From contig NZ_OY764190.1 in assembly GCF_963668215.1 (NCBI RefSeq), positions 5,890,001 through 5,954,000 of the forward strand: 64,000 nt of DNA, in the 5' to 3' direction. Positions 15,897 through 23,928 of the stretch are shown here, piece after piece. The notes under the pieces were generated by a model, which made no database searches, had not been told where the DNA came from, and worked only from the letters and a program-made list of their open reading frames with translations. This DNA comes from an uncultured Desulfosarcina sp. (GTDB taxonomy: Bacteria > Desulfobacterota > Desulfobacteria > Desulfobacterales > Desulfosarcinaceae). How positions within the stretch are numbered: position 1 is the first letter of the stretch; every line of letters begins with the position of its first letter. Both the position numbers and the translations under genes were made by a program.

Positions 15897-16544
15897 TCAT
15901 CCAGCCTTCAGCTTCCGCTTGGCAGCAAGCTGACGACTCCTGATGAAGTGGCTCATAGTCGTAGCACCGACACCACATATCCTGGCAATGTTGGCCTTGG
16001 TGACACCCTTGGACAACAGGTCCGTAATCTCCTGCTCCTTCCCATCCAGCTTTGACTTACCGGGGATGCCCTTAGGCCTTCCCAACAGCTTCCCTTGAGC
16101 CTTGGCTCTCCTGAGGCCTTCCTTGGTCCTCTCCGATATCAGGTCCCGCTCAATCTCCGAGAACAGACTGAACATCGTAATCATCACCTTGGACTGCATG
16201 TCCCGCTTGCCGTTGAGGTCGATGCCTTCCTTGAGGCAGATGGTACGGACACCGTTCTTGATGAGCGTATCCACGATGATGGCAATCTGACCGACCGACC
16301 GCGCCAGTCTGGACAGTTCCGACACAATCAGGGTGTCACCCTTCTGGAGCCTTTCCATCAGTTCATCGATGCGCCTCTGCTTGGTGGTCTTACGGGAGGA
16401 CATCTCAATCTCAATCCATTCATCGACCGCCAGCTTGTGGGTCCTGCTGTATTCCAGAATAGCCAGCTTCTGGTTCTCGACCGTCTGCTTGTCACTGCTG
16501 ACCCTGATGTATCCGAGGGTCATTGGTTTTCGTTTTTTGGGCAT
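15897..16544 (-). CDS. Serine recombinase (resolvase/invertase family)
   Basis: I set the start at ATG 16544 (215 residues, MPKKRKPMT) because AAAGGAGAG lies 12 bp upstream; the longer frame to 16634 has no such signal. The catalytic serine is Ser16 in YIRVSSDKQ. The resolvase core continues with the arginine-containing SELSRLARSVG, and the E-helix region EIERDLISERTKEGL, GRPKG. A C-terminal helix-turn-helix follows (VTKANIARICGVGATTMSHF). The small resolvase layout suggests multimer resolution or DNA inversion, not integration, which the tyrosine integrase supplies. It reads away from the main operon and shares its divergent control region. Confidence 0.92.
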   Translation of the reverse strand: MPKKRKPMTLGYIRVSSDKQTVENQKLAILEYSRTHKLAVDEWIEIEMSSRKTTKQRRIDELMERLQKGDTLIVSELSRLARSVGQIAIIVDTLIKNGVRTICLKEGIDLNGKRDMQSKVMITMFSLFSEIERDLISERTKEGLRRAKAQGKLLGRPKGIPGKSKLDGKEQEITDLLSKGVTKANIARICGVGATTMSHFIRSRQLAAKRKLKAG

Positions 16545-16948
16545 GTCGTCGCTCTCCTTTGGTCGTCTGCTATGAAAAGGTTGAAATGAGGTTATTCTGT
16601 AGCCTATTCGACTAACGATGTCAATCATATTCATAGTTGTATTGATGTCAAATTAACGGCCGTTTTGTTAGTTCTGCAACCCTCTGATTTTACTACTTAG
16701 TCGCTTACCCCTCACCTTAGGAGAACACTGGAGTAAACTTACCTCCTACATCACCTGAGAGTAGATAGGGGATAGCCTTCAGCTTACCATTAGTTTACCT
16801 GTAGTGTACTCTTGAGTTATCATGTAACCTGCTATTATTGTTATTAATATTATTGTTGTAACAACCAATAGTATCAACCACCACCAACAATAAGAGAGCA
16901 GGCATATATTTTTCAAAACATTACATTAGAAAGGAGGTGAATATTACA
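16545..16948. promoter_or_regulatory. Divergent control region between serine recombinase and main operon
   Basis: About 400 bp without a gene. 16690-16830 contains several spaced TTACC/GTAAA motifs (for example CTTACCCC, AACTTACCTCC, GCTTACCATTAG, GTTTACCTGTAG) including the imperfect palindrome GGAGTAAACTTACCTCC, which could bind a repressor or replication protein. An AT-rich block follows (TATTATTGTTATTAATATTATTG around 16833-16860), then a G-poor CA-rich leader (CAACCACCACCAACAATAAG) and the ribosome-binding site AAAGGAGGTGA before ATG 16949. Confidence 0.5.
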
Positions 16949-17263
16949 ATGGCAATTCAGCTACAAGCGAAGAACCGTGATGGTGGCAGGAACAAACAGT
17001 ATGCGACCAACATCGACTCTATCACATTGGCAGACATCAATTGGCTGGCCAAGTTCGCTCAAGACAACCTGAACCTTAATCCGAGTCTGTCAGTGGTCCT
17101 GAGAGCAGCTCTGAGCCACTATGGTTCTTTCCTGATGTCAAAGGGTGCCACCATCCGTGGTCTGGATGAGATGGCCGCATTTTTACAGGAGCATCGGGAC
17201 TTGATGTTTACAGTCTCTGGACGTCCTGAGAACGCCTCAGACGCACGCTATGAGACCAAATAA
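16949..17263 (+). CDS. Small protein, first gene of the element's main operon (possible ribbon-helix-helix)
   Basis: 104 residues from ATG 16949, with an ideal AGGAGGTGA nine bases upstream; the GTG at 16937 overlaps that signal and is rejected. The central part (ATNIDSITLADINWLAKFA, then NPSLSVVLRAALSHYGSFL) resembles the strand-helix-helix spacing of small DNA-binding or autoregulatory proteins, but the match is weak. Position at the head of the operon next to a repeat-rich control region fits a regulator. The following gene starts 15 bp after its stop. Confidence 0.65.
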   Translation: MAIQLQAKNRDGGRNKQYATNIDSITLADINWLAKFAQDNLNLNPSLSVVLRAALSHYGSFLMSKGATIRGLDEMAAFLQEHRDLMFTVSGRPENASDARYETK

Positions 17264-17278
17264 AGGAGAACTAACCTC

Positions 17279-17602
17279 ATGGATTACAATGCAAAAATGG
17301 AGGAACTGGAGGTCCTCTGGCAGGACTCCTTCGACCTCTGCAAGGCCATGATTGATGCCTGCAAGGCTGGTGACATGAAGTTGAACGCCAGCCTGTTGAA
17401 GGAACTGAACGGGTTCATCAAACAGAGCGTTGACTTCCTGAAATACAGGGAGGCTGAGACCGCTTTTGAAAAGGAGGACGAACAGGAGGAGGAAGAGACC
17501 CTGGTGGGTCTGCCTTCCTTCGATGGTGATAGCGGTGGCGATGGCCAGCTTGCTGGCGATGAATTCAAGCTGCCGGATGACCTGCCGACATTTACCGAAT
17601 AA
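17279..17602 (+). CDS. Small acidic helical protein (possible small-terminase-like or partner protein)
   Basis: 107 residues; AAAGGAGAACTAACCTC precedes ATG 17279. The N-terminal 60 residues are helical (EELEVLWQDSFDLCKAMID, NASLLKELNGFIKQSVDFL), followed by an acidic Glu-rich linker and a C-terminus with LPSF and LPTF motifs separated by Asp/Gly. This pattern, a helix pair then an acidic tail, recalls small terminase subunits of T7-like podoviruses, but no terminase large subunit exists in the element, so this remains a weak guess. It could equally be a helicase loader or partner for the next gene. Confidence 0.6.
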   Translation: MDYNAKMEELEVLWQDSFDLCKAMIDACKAGDMKLNASLLKELNGFIKQSVDFLKYREAETAFEKEDEQEEEETLVGLPSFDGDSGGDGQLAGDEFKLPDDLPTFTE

Positions 17603-17633
17603 TAGAAAAACAGAAAGGGGGAGGACCCACATA

Positions 17634-18959
17634 ATGGCTAAACATGCAACCGTAATCGATGCCTGCATGGGTACCGGAAAGACTACCTATGCAATCATGA
17701 TGTTCAACTCAGCGCCTGCTGATGCCAAGTTCCTGTACATCACACCTTATCTGGATGAGGTCGAGCGCATCGAGCAGGACTGTCCCGACTTCATCCAACC
17801 GATGACCGTGAGAGAGGCCGAGAAACGGGAGAAAGAGACCGGAAAGGCGGTCTATGTTCATCCAAGCATCCGGCATTGCAGTACCAAAGGAGAGGCCATC
17901 CATCAGTTGATTGCCGATGGCCACAACATCACCTCAACCCATGCCCTTTTTAAGGACGTCGGAGAGGACACCGTCGAACTCCTCAGGCTCCAGGGATACA
18001 CCTTGGTGATGGATGAGGTCCTCAATGTCGTCGAGGGTCTGGACGTCAAGGCCAAGGAGGTCAAGGCCATGCTTGCTGCCGATGTCATCAGACCGGCTGA
18101 GAGCCTCATAGAAGGCACCAGAATCCTCAAGGCGATGCCTGGGGACCAAGATGGTTTCACGACCAAATATAACGACTTCAGGGACATTGCTGCCAATGGC
18201 AGGCTCATCATTGTCGATGAAGCTGTATTGGTCTGGCTGCTTCCTCCTGACCTGCTGGAGGTCTTCAATGAGGTGTACGTGATGACCTACATGTTCGACT
18301 GTCAGCCCATTGCCGCCTATTTCGACATGTTCAATATTCCGGTCGAGATGAAGACCATGTGGGCAAACAGGCTGGTGGACTATTCGCCAGAGATTGCCAA
18401 CAGCAAGCTCATCGGAATTGAGGGCAAGATTGAAGTCCATGAGAAGGGACGAATCAATGACATCGGCAATGCTCCCACAGCCCTGTCAAAGACGTGGTTC
18501 GGGAAGGACACCAAGGTGAAGAGCCAGCAGTTGGGCCGGAACCTGTACAACTTCTTCCATAACCACACGACATGCAATCCAGAGGAGCGAATGTGGACGA
18601 CCTATAAGGCCTTCAGAGCCAAGGTGGAGAGCCACAAGGAGGCCAGCCGGTTTGCCGATGGTTTCCTGTCGTGTAACGTGAGAGCGACCAATGAGTATGC
18701 CCACAAGTCCACGGTGGCCTATTGCTGCAACCTGCACATGGACCCGTTCATCAAGAAGTTTTTCCAGTACGGTGGAACCGACCCCCATGAAAAGGATTGG
18801 GCATTGTCGGAGATGCTCCAGTGGATCTGGAGGAGCCGCATCAGGACTGACAGGAGCATCACGGTTTATGTCCCATCCAAGCGTATGAGGGACCTGCTGA
18901 AGGATTGGCTCCAGAACGTCGCACAGTGGACGAAGGGAGCCGATGCTGTGGCTGCCTGA
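17634..18959 (+). CDS. SF2-type DEAD-like helicase of phage/mobile-element type
   Basis: ATG 17634 follows AAAGGGGGAGG and gives 441 residues; upstream in-frame sequence belongs to the shadow of the previous gene. Walker A is MGTGKTT at residues 12-18, preceded by DAC; motif Ib-like NITSTHALF follows around 98-106, Walker B is LVMDEV with Asp127-Glu128, and a motif VI-like LQWIWRSRIR lies at 395-404. The organisation (FLYITPYLDEVERI after the P-loop, GYTLVMDEVLNVVEGL) is that of helicases encoded by phages and integrative elements, thought to start replication from a nearby origin. A long gene-free, hairpin-rich region lies directly downstream. I infer that it drives replication of the excised element. 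Confidence 0.8.
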   Translation: MAKHATVIDACMGTGKTTYAIMMFNSAPADAKFLYITPYLDEVERIEQDCPDFIQPMTVREAEKREKETGKAVYVHPSIRHCSTKGEAIHQLIADGHNITSTHALFKDVGEDTVELLRLQGYTLVMDEVLNVVEGLDVKAKEVKAMLAADVIRPAESLIEGTRILKAMPGDQDGFTTKYNDFRDIAANGRLIIVDEAVLVWLLPPDLLEVFNEVYVMTYMFDCQPIAAYFDMFNIPVEMKTMWANRLVDYSPEIANSKLIGIEGKIEVHEKGRINDIGNAPTALSKTWFGKDTKVKSQQLGRNLYNFFHNHTTCNPEERMWTTYKAFRAKVESHKEASRFADGFLSCNVRATNEYAHKSTVAYCCNLHMDPFIKKFFQYGGTDPHEKDWALSEMLQWIWRSRIRTDRSITVYVPSKRMRDLLKDWLQNVAQWTKGADAVAA

Positions 18960-18967
18960 TATTGCTG

Positions 18968-18998
18968 GTTTAACCAAGAATCCTGGCTAAACTTTTTG
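18968..18998 (+). terminator. Rho-independent terminator after helicase gene
   Basis: Stem GTTTAACCA (18968-18976) pairs with TGGCTAAAC (18984-18992) with one G-U pair and a 7-base loop, followed by TTTTTG. Confidence 0.7.
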
Positions 18999-19746
18999 AG
19001 ATAGTCTGTAATTTCAGACAGTTCCAGCGGTCGTCGTTAAAAGGGAAAACTCACCCTGTTCGCTTGAAAGTTGACAAGAAAGACCACCCTTTCCAGGCTG
19101 TAATGGAGCGAGACGAAAGGCGGTAGCCTTGAGGCTTTCGAGCGTAATGGAAGCACTGAGGAGTCTACCGGCCAAGGTGGAGGATATTAATTCCACCCTT
19201 TGTCCGGTGTACCGATGGTCAACACCATTTCAGCTTTTATGCTCACCTCCAGCCCTGCGGGGCATTTCCTGAGCGGATAGTTGACATGGTGTACACTGCC
19301 GCCTTCGGCGGTGGGTAGACCAAAAAAGGTTTTTAATAATAATATCAACAACAATGTAGGTCTACTCAAAGCCTGACCCTCCTGTTATCTCCCTCTGTGG
19401 TCGTTCTGCTTGCTGTCTATCTCCTCTGCAAGCATTGATGACCACCGCTGATTGATAACCAAACAGTCAGCTATACCACCTCCCTGCACCAGCCCTCCGA
19501 TTGTCTGCCAATTGGCCCACATACAGCTAATACCCGATGAAGACTGAGGTCTGAAGGGATTGGTCTGCCTGCGTGGATACCCTTGAGGCAGTGGATTGGT
19601 GTGGGGTTGGTCGGTAGCTCGCCAGAGGTACGAGCGGTATCCATTTTTCCATCCGTCTTTCTCTGTCTCAATAAGGTTCAGGTGGATGGTTAACCAAATC
19701 TAACTCAACCAGTTAACGAAAAATAGAAAGGAGTAAAATAGCCAAA
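18999..19746. other. Structured non-coding region, candidate replication origin
   Basis: About 750 bp without a credible gene. It contains GTCTG..CAGAC near 19004-19019, a large imperfect inverted repeat (GTGTACCGATGGTCAAC near 19206 against GTTGACATGGTGTACAC near 19279), hairpins GCCCTGCGGGGC and CCGCCTTCGGCGG near 19250 and 19301, and the perfect pair GTAGACC / GGTCTAC (near 19315 and 19360) enclosing the AT-rich stretch TTTTTAATAATAATATCAAC. Placement right after the helicase fits an origin; a structured RNA is the alternative. The last ~60 bp lead to the ribosome-binding site AAAGGAG before ATG 19747. Confidence 0.45.
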
Positions 19747-20394
19747 ATGCCGAAATATGGAGGCTCACTCAGAAGAGCCATAGAAGACAATCAGCAGCGC
19801 GAATGCAAGGTTAAAGGCTGCTTCAATCATCGCTGGAGGGTGTCCGGATATTGCCTCCGACATTCGAAAGCAAACCAGAACTGGGGACACCCCCTTGGTG
19901 CCGACGTTCCCAACCAGATACTGACCACCGGATTCGACCAACTGGAGAAGGTCATCCAGGCCAATCCCAATCATAAAGGGCTGGCTTTGGGTGTCGCCTT
20001 TTTCGACAAATGGATAGCCACCGCTTGTGCCACTGCGATGATGTCCCCTCCGATGGTTCCCGCTGTCAGGCATATGACCCGCCTTTATGATGCCAATGTC
20101 CACCCCATTGATTGCATCAAGGTGGTCGCTTCGGTCTGGTTGCTCAGTTCCCGTGGCAGCCGGTTCATCAAGAGCGATCTGCATTGCCGCTGTATCATGG
20201 GTCAGAAGCTGTTCTCACTGGCTCCCATGAGGAAGGGAGAGCACGGAAAGAGAGGCAAGGAGCGCAAGGCTGCTGGCCTGTATATCCAAGAGAATATTGG
20301 GGTCCTACTGGTCTCCCTGGCCGATGCCGTTGAGCGTCTGGAACAGCGGGAGCAGGAACGAATCAAGGCCATGGGGTCTAAATTTGAAATCTGA
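19747..20394 (+). CDS. Zinc-finger protein of unknown function (phage-like)
   Basis: 215 residues; AAAGGAG lies upstream of ATG 19747. The N-terminus holds a treble-clef-like metal site Cys20, Cys25, Cys36, His39 (ECKVKGC ... YCLRH), a pattern seen in phage proteins related to HNH-associated zinc fingers. The rest is helical (residues 55-150, including WIATACATAMMSPPMV and CIKVVASVWLLSSRG) and ends in a long charged helix. No nuclease motif is visible. The stop TGA is at 20392-20394; an IS4-type element was inserted directly after it, separating this gene from 21730 with which it was probably cotranscribed. Confidence 0.7.
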   Translation: MPKYGGSLRRAIEDNQQRECKVKGCFNHRWRVSGYCLRHSKANQNWGHPLGADVPNQILTTGFDQLEKVIQANPNHKGLALGVAFFDKWIATACATAMMSPPMVPAVRHMTRLYDANVHPIDCIKVVASVWLLSSRGSRFIKSDLHCRCIMGQKLFSLAPMRKGEHGKRGKERKAAGLYIQENIGVLLVSLADAVERLEQREQERIKAMGSKFEI

Positions 20395-20401
20395 AGAAAG
20401 G

Positions 20402-21704
20402 CAGTAATTTCCGGCTAAGTACTTGCATTAACGGTATGTAATTCTTGCTCTTTAAAATTTGAATCAGGGGGTTTGCCAAAAACACCAGCGCGTAATTCAT
20501 TCCGGATTTTTATGCGCAGTTGGCGGACTCTCTTGATGGAAACGCGCTCGTTAAATTGGCGATGGCAATAGATTGCCAGCAACAAATAGGTGATCAGACC
20601 TGCCAGAATTTGCACCATCAAGCCATGCTCGCTCCTGGCGATGAGATGATACACTTTAAGGTGCCGTTTCCACCAAGCGAAAAAATTTTCGATATCCCAT
20701 CGGAGCTTATAGGCAGTGGCGATTTGCTCGGCAGTTAAATCAAAACGATTCGTAGCGATCCAGTATTTAACGCGATCCACCTCGTAACCCACCAAACGAA
20801 GTGGGGTTTGTGTTTGATTGACTTCCGTGGTGCCCAGAACAACGATGGCATCAAAAAAAACGATACTATCAGAGGCAATGGGGTTTTGTTTAATGATCGT
20901 TTTCTTGGTGCTGGCTTTAATCCGGCACATAAACAGCTTTCCATCATTCTGCCATTGGTCAAAGCGTTGATGGCTTTGATAACCCCGGTCCATCACACCG
21001 GTTTGACCGTCAGACAGGATCAAGCTGACGAAAGGTCTTTCAGCCCCGTTACCATCGGTAAGATAAAGCTTTCTTGGAATCGCCCGGTTCAGATCAAAAC
21101 CGACGTGGACCTTCGCCTTCTTGGATTTTTTACGGTAGTCGGCCCAATGCATGGATAAGGTTGCATCGATGAGGGAACCGTCGATCCCCACCAGATCACC
21201 GAGTTCGGGATGTTGCTTGGGTAAAATCGAAGATGCCTGAGCTTGTAAGTTCTGATAGACATACATGAACTGTTCAAGTCCCCGGCTGTTGGTGGCCTCT
21301 GAGAAGCTGCTCTTTTTGATTCCGTTTTCTGGTGCGATGGCACTTTTGGCAAAATCATCTTCTTCAAGCACTTGCAGCAGGTGTTGAGCAGAATGGTGTT
21401 CTTCAAGATGAAAGTAAACCAGCGCGCGCAGATGTTCCTCAAAAGTCATCTGCAATGGTCGGTTTCCTTTGGAATCAAGAGCTGGCATCCGTGATGTTGC
21501 CTCAGTCGCTGGTTGAAAAAAAGAGAAAAACTCCAGGGCATTGAGCTTTTGGAAAGGGTCGAATGTGCGTGGCATGTATAACCTCTTGATATAATAGGGT
21601 ATACAAAACGCCGCCCATATTGACGACCCAATGTCAAGCAAAAATATCGTTTAACCTGCTGATTTTAAATTATTTTTATGCAATTCCCTAACCGGATTTT
21701 ACTG
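20402..21704 (-). mobile_element. IS4-type insertion sequence, intact copy, with 9-bp target duplication
   Basis: Terminal repeats begin CAGTAATTTCCGG (left) and CAGTAAAATCCGG (right, inward). The target duplication GAAGAAAGG is present at 20393-20401 and 21705-21713. Nearly the same element occurs at 60422-63011. The insertion duplicated part of the ribosome-binding region of the 21730 gene. Confidence 0.93.
20415..21575 (-). CDS. IS4-family transposase
   Basis: 386 residues from ATG 21575 (AAGAGG upstream), beginning MPRTFDPFQKLNALEFF, a DUF4372-like N-terminal region. The RNase-H core has DGSLIDATLS and GVMDRGYQS, and the IS4 signature YKLRWDIENFFAWWK supplies the glutamate. Full length with terminal repeats on both sides, so probably functional. 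Confidence 0.93.
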   Translation of the reverse strand: MPRTFDPFQKLNALEFFSFFQPATEATSRMPALDSKGNRPLQMTFEEHLRALVYFHLEEHHSAQHLLQVLEEDDFAKSAIAPENGIKKSSFSEATNSRGLEQFMYVYQNLQAQASSILPKQHPELGDLVGIDGSLIDATLSMHWADYRKKSKKAKVHVGFDLNRAIPRKLYLTDGNGAERPFVSLILSDGQTGVMDRGYQSHQRFDQWQNDGKLFMCRIKASTKKTIIKQNPIASDSIVFFDAIVVLGTTEVNQTQTPLRLVGYEVDRVKYWIATNRFDLTAEQIATAYKLRWDIENFFAWWKRHLKVYHLIARSEHGLMVQILAGLITYLLLAIYCHRQFNERVSIKRVRQLRIKIRNELRAGVFGKPPDSNFKEQELHTVNAST

Positions 21705-21729
21705 GAAGAAAGGAGAACTCATCAACACA

Positions 21730-21990
21730 ATGCATAAATCAGCAATCGATATGACCGGCCAAAGGCATGGCAAATTGACCATCCTGGGACCAGCAGAAAG
21801 GCCACAAGATGCCGTCAGTGAAGGTCAATACTGGGATGCCCTTTGTGATTGTGGTCGTGAAGTGGTCGTTCTGGGATGGGCTGTCCGTAGTGGTGGTGTC
21901 CATTCTTGTGGATGCCTGCGGACCCTGTATTCCCAATGCCAGAAGCATGGCCTCAAATATGACAAGGAGCGGCATCATGGCCAACGCTAA
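21730..21990 (+). CDS. Small phage-type zinc-ribbon protein
   Basis: 86 residues; GAAAGGAGAACTC precedes ATG 21730. It starts with the widespread phage motif IDMTGQRHGKLTILGPA and carries four cysteines in two pairs (Cys39/Cys41 in CDC and Cys60/Cys62 in CGC) predicted to bind zinc. This module is usually found at the N-terminus of AP2/HNH homing proteins; here it stands alone. The next gene overlaps its end by 14 bases. Confidence 0.75.
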   Translation: MHKSAIDMTGQRHGKLTILGPAERPQDAVSEGQYWDALCDCGREVVVLGWAVRSGGVHSCGCLRTLYSQCQKHGLKYDKERHHGQR

Positions 21991-22303
21991 TCCCACCTTC
22001 ACCAGCAACGTCAATGCATCCGTTAGACGCCAGCGGCAGCCAATGGACAACCTGGGTGCCGTCCCTTCCATCAGCTTCGACCCACAGAACCTTCGAATCC
22101 AGACCATAGCGGAACATGGCGACCTGGGTGGCCCCATCCGGCATTGGACAGTCCGGCAGGCCGTCGACAAGCGCCTGATTGAGGTCGTCCCCTATGGCCA
22201 TAATCAGATTGTTTTCATCAAGGCCTCCCGTGTCCATGTGGAACTGGGACCCAGTGAGAACCTGATGAAGCTGGCCTATAGCAAACCCTCTCCGGCAGCA
22301 TAG
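21977..22303 (+). CDS. Hypothetical protein, translationally coupled to 21730
   Basis: 108 residues from ATG 21977, inside the end of the previous gene, with AAGGAGCGGCATC upstream. The N-terminal 25 residues are Asn/Arg-rich and likely disordered; the remainder (NLRIQTIAEHGDLGGPIRH, VVPYGHNQIVFIKASRV) is compact and basic. No family recognised. Confidence 0.6.
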   Translation: MANANPTFTSNVNASVRRQRQPMDNLGAVPSISFDPQNLRIQTIAEHGDLGGPIRHWTVRQAVDKRLIEVVPYGHNQIVFIKASRVHVELGPSENLMKLAYSKPSPAA

Positions 22304-22337
22304 CTGCATCCGTTACGAAAGGAGGTGAGACCCAAAA

Positions 22338-22430
22338 ATGATAGAGACCCTATTTTACCAATGCATTGACGCTTCAACCTGCGCTGTCGTCTGGTGCATG
22401 TTCATCCGGCTGTTTTCTGACCTCTGGTAA
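22338..22430 (+). CDS. 30-residue hydrophobic peptide with strong ribosome-binding site
   Basis: AAAGGAGGTGAGACCCAAAA leads to ATG 22338. The peptide starts MIETLFYQCIDAS and continues with a Val/Trp/Cys/Phe-rich hydrophobic stretch to LFSDLW, long enough for one membrane helix. The excellent Shine-Dalgarno and its place between operon genes make it a plausible small gene; without homologues it is unproven. Confidence 0.45.
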   Translation: MIETLFYQCIDASTCAVVWCMFIRLFSDLW

Positions 22431-22486
22431 TCCCACCACCACCACCACCATCAATCCCCACCAATTGAAAGGAACCCAAGTACAAA
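22431..22486 (+). promoter_or_regulatory. CA-rich, G-poor leader before 22487 gene
   Basis: Consists of CCACCACCACCACCACCATC, then CAATCCCCACCAATTG, then the ribosome-binding site AAAGGAA. See the related tracts before 16949 and 22812. Confidence 0.5.
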
Positions 22487-22699
22487 ATGGAACCAAGAAC
22501 TCAAGCAATCCAGATACCCAAAGGCTGGTCTGTCAATGCGGTCTATATCGTGACCGGGATTGGACATTTCTCTTATCCGTTGGAGAAGGCCATCCAACAA
22601 GGTCACATCCGAGTCATCAACCGGTCTACCAATCGTTATGAAGCCGTCCTCGCTGGATCGACCCAAGCAATACGAGTCATCCTGTCGGCTTCTCGTTAA
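22487..22699 (+). CDS. Small hypothetical protein
   Basis: 70 residues from ATG 22487 with GAAAGGAACC upstream. Mixed alpha/beta character (AIQIPKGWSVNAVYIVTG, HIRVINRSTNRYEAVLAG); the repeated short beta segments resemble small DNA- or RNA-binding folds, but no family is recognised. Member of the rightward operon. Confidence 0.55.
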   Translation: MEPRTQAIQIPKGWSVNAVYIVTGIGHFSYPLEKAIQQGHIRVINRSTNRYEAVLAGSTQAIRVILSASR

Positions 22700-22811
22700 G
22701 GGACGCACCGTCCCGCTGCTCGTTAATAATCTTCCCACCTCAACACAACCAACACCATCATCACCACCACCAACACCATCATCATCATCAATAAAGGAGA
22801 ACTACATTATT
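22700..22811 (+). promoter_or_regulatory. CA-rich, G-poor leader before 22812 gene
   Basis: Contains CAACACAACCAACACCATCA and CACCACCACCAACACCATCA, then repeated ATC triplets, almost free of G, ending in AATAAAGGAGAAC. Such tracts remain unstructured in RNA. Confidence 0.5.
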
Positions 22812-23657
22812 ATGAAAGGCCACAACCTCTCAATCGCACAGAATTCCGGAGTCACCATCGTAACCAATAACGTTGATGCAGAAGATATGAACGGCCCCCG
22901 CCCTGAGACCCGCTTTCATGAGGTCGATGGTTCCCAAACCCTGACGGTCGGCCCGTCCCATCCCCTGTACGACACACCCACAACCATGGCATACAATCCC
23001 TCGATGGATGAGGACACCTCCCCCGCTGAGGGTTTCGTCACCAAGCAAGGCACCGTCCAGGGTGACCGGACAGATGAACGGAACACCCTACTGAGAGTCA
23101 ACGGGATGGAGGTTGACCTACCCACTGCCATGAAACATGGGTTGGTTGAAAAGAGCGCTACCGGCTACCTGCTGACCGACAAGGCCAAGGGGATGATGAA
23201 ATCCACACCCAAGGCCAACAAGGGTAGCAAGGCCAAAGGCAAGGAGCAGAACGCCTCCACAAACGTAGCCGATACCAAGGCACGGTCTGCCGGTATCGCT
23301 CGCCTTGAGCAGGCTGTCGGAGGTCCTGCCCTGCATAACGTCATCCAGACTACCCTGTCGGCCCTGTCCAATGGCCAGCAACCCAAGGACATGTCAAGCC
23401 TTGAGACCGCTGCAAGGGCTGCCGGTATGTCCCACAAGCAGGTGGTGGACACCATTTCGAATGCAGTCCAGGGGTCTGAGATCCGCGCAAAGGGTGCTTT
23501 GAAGAAAGCAGGTATCAATCCCAATGGGGTCTTTGGTCACCTTTACAATAACGTGGATGTATCCACACGGGTGACCATTCTGAGCGGTCTGATTGCTGGC
23601 GATCCTGCCGCCTTGAATTATGCGGTCGAGTTGGCCAAGACCGGAAATAAGAAATAG
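22812..23657 (+). CDS. Hypothetical protein, last of operon segment before terminator
   Basis: 281 residues from ATG 22812 (AAAGGAGAACTAC upstream). Residues 1-100 look disordered or extended (Pro/Thr/Asp-rich), residues 85-125 contain LLRVNGMEVDLPTAMKHGL, 125-160 is a Lys/Gly/Ala-rich basic linker (KGMMKSTPKANKGSKAKGK), and the C-terminal 110 residues are helical. A repeated-looking armadillo-like helical end (GALKKAGINPNGVFGHLYN) is possible. Not recognised. A strong terminator follows. Confidence 0.6.
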   Translation: MKGHNLSIAQNSGVTIVTNNVDAEDMNGPRPETRFHEVDGSQTLTVGPSHPLYDTPTTMAYNPSMDEDTSPAEGFVTKQGTVQGDRTDERNTLLRVNGMEVDLPTAMKHGLVEKSATGYLLTDKAKGMMKSTPKANKGSKAKGKEQNASTNVADTKARSAGIARLEQAVGGPALHNVIQTTLSALSNGQQPKDMSSLETAARAAGMSHKQVVDTISNAVQGSEIRAKGALKKAGINPNGVFGHLYNNVDVSTRVTILSGLIAGDPAALNYAVELAKTGNKK

Positions 23658-23682
23658 TCACAGGCTGGTGCGCCTGAAGTCA

Positions 23683-23740
23683 ATAGGCACGGATGGAGGT
23701 CCTTCTTTAATGGGGGGTCTCTGTCCGTGCCTATTTTTTT
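23683..23740 (+). terminator. Strong rho-independent terminator
   Basis: Perfect 11-bp stem ATAGGCACGGA (23683-23693) with TCCGTGCCTAT (23724-23734), followed by six T. It closes the operon segment ending at 23657. The rest of the gap to 23928 shows no gene; GTGCCTATTTTTT recurs near 23859. Confidence 0.9.
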
Positions 23741-23928
23741 CTCTCTCTCTGCTCCTACCTGCCACCTGAGGTCGCTTGGATCGCAGAGGCAAGCTCTGCT
23801 GAAAAGATACCGTCGCCGCCACAGCAAGGGGATCTGGACCTGAGAGATGTGCGGAGGAGTGCCTATTTTTTCGCTTAAGGATTTAGTTCTCTAAATCGTT
23901 TCACTTTAATGAATACGGAGGTTTAACC

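Noticed and set aside
15650-15943. Small frames after 15738
   Set aside because: No start signal, overlapping the end of the membrane-protein gene and the recombinase; no family character.
18999-19746. Group I or group II intron
   Set aside because: Fragments resembling core elements (GAGATAGTC, ACTGAGGAGTCTA) occur in the wrong order, and neither splice-site context nor an intron-encoded protein is present.
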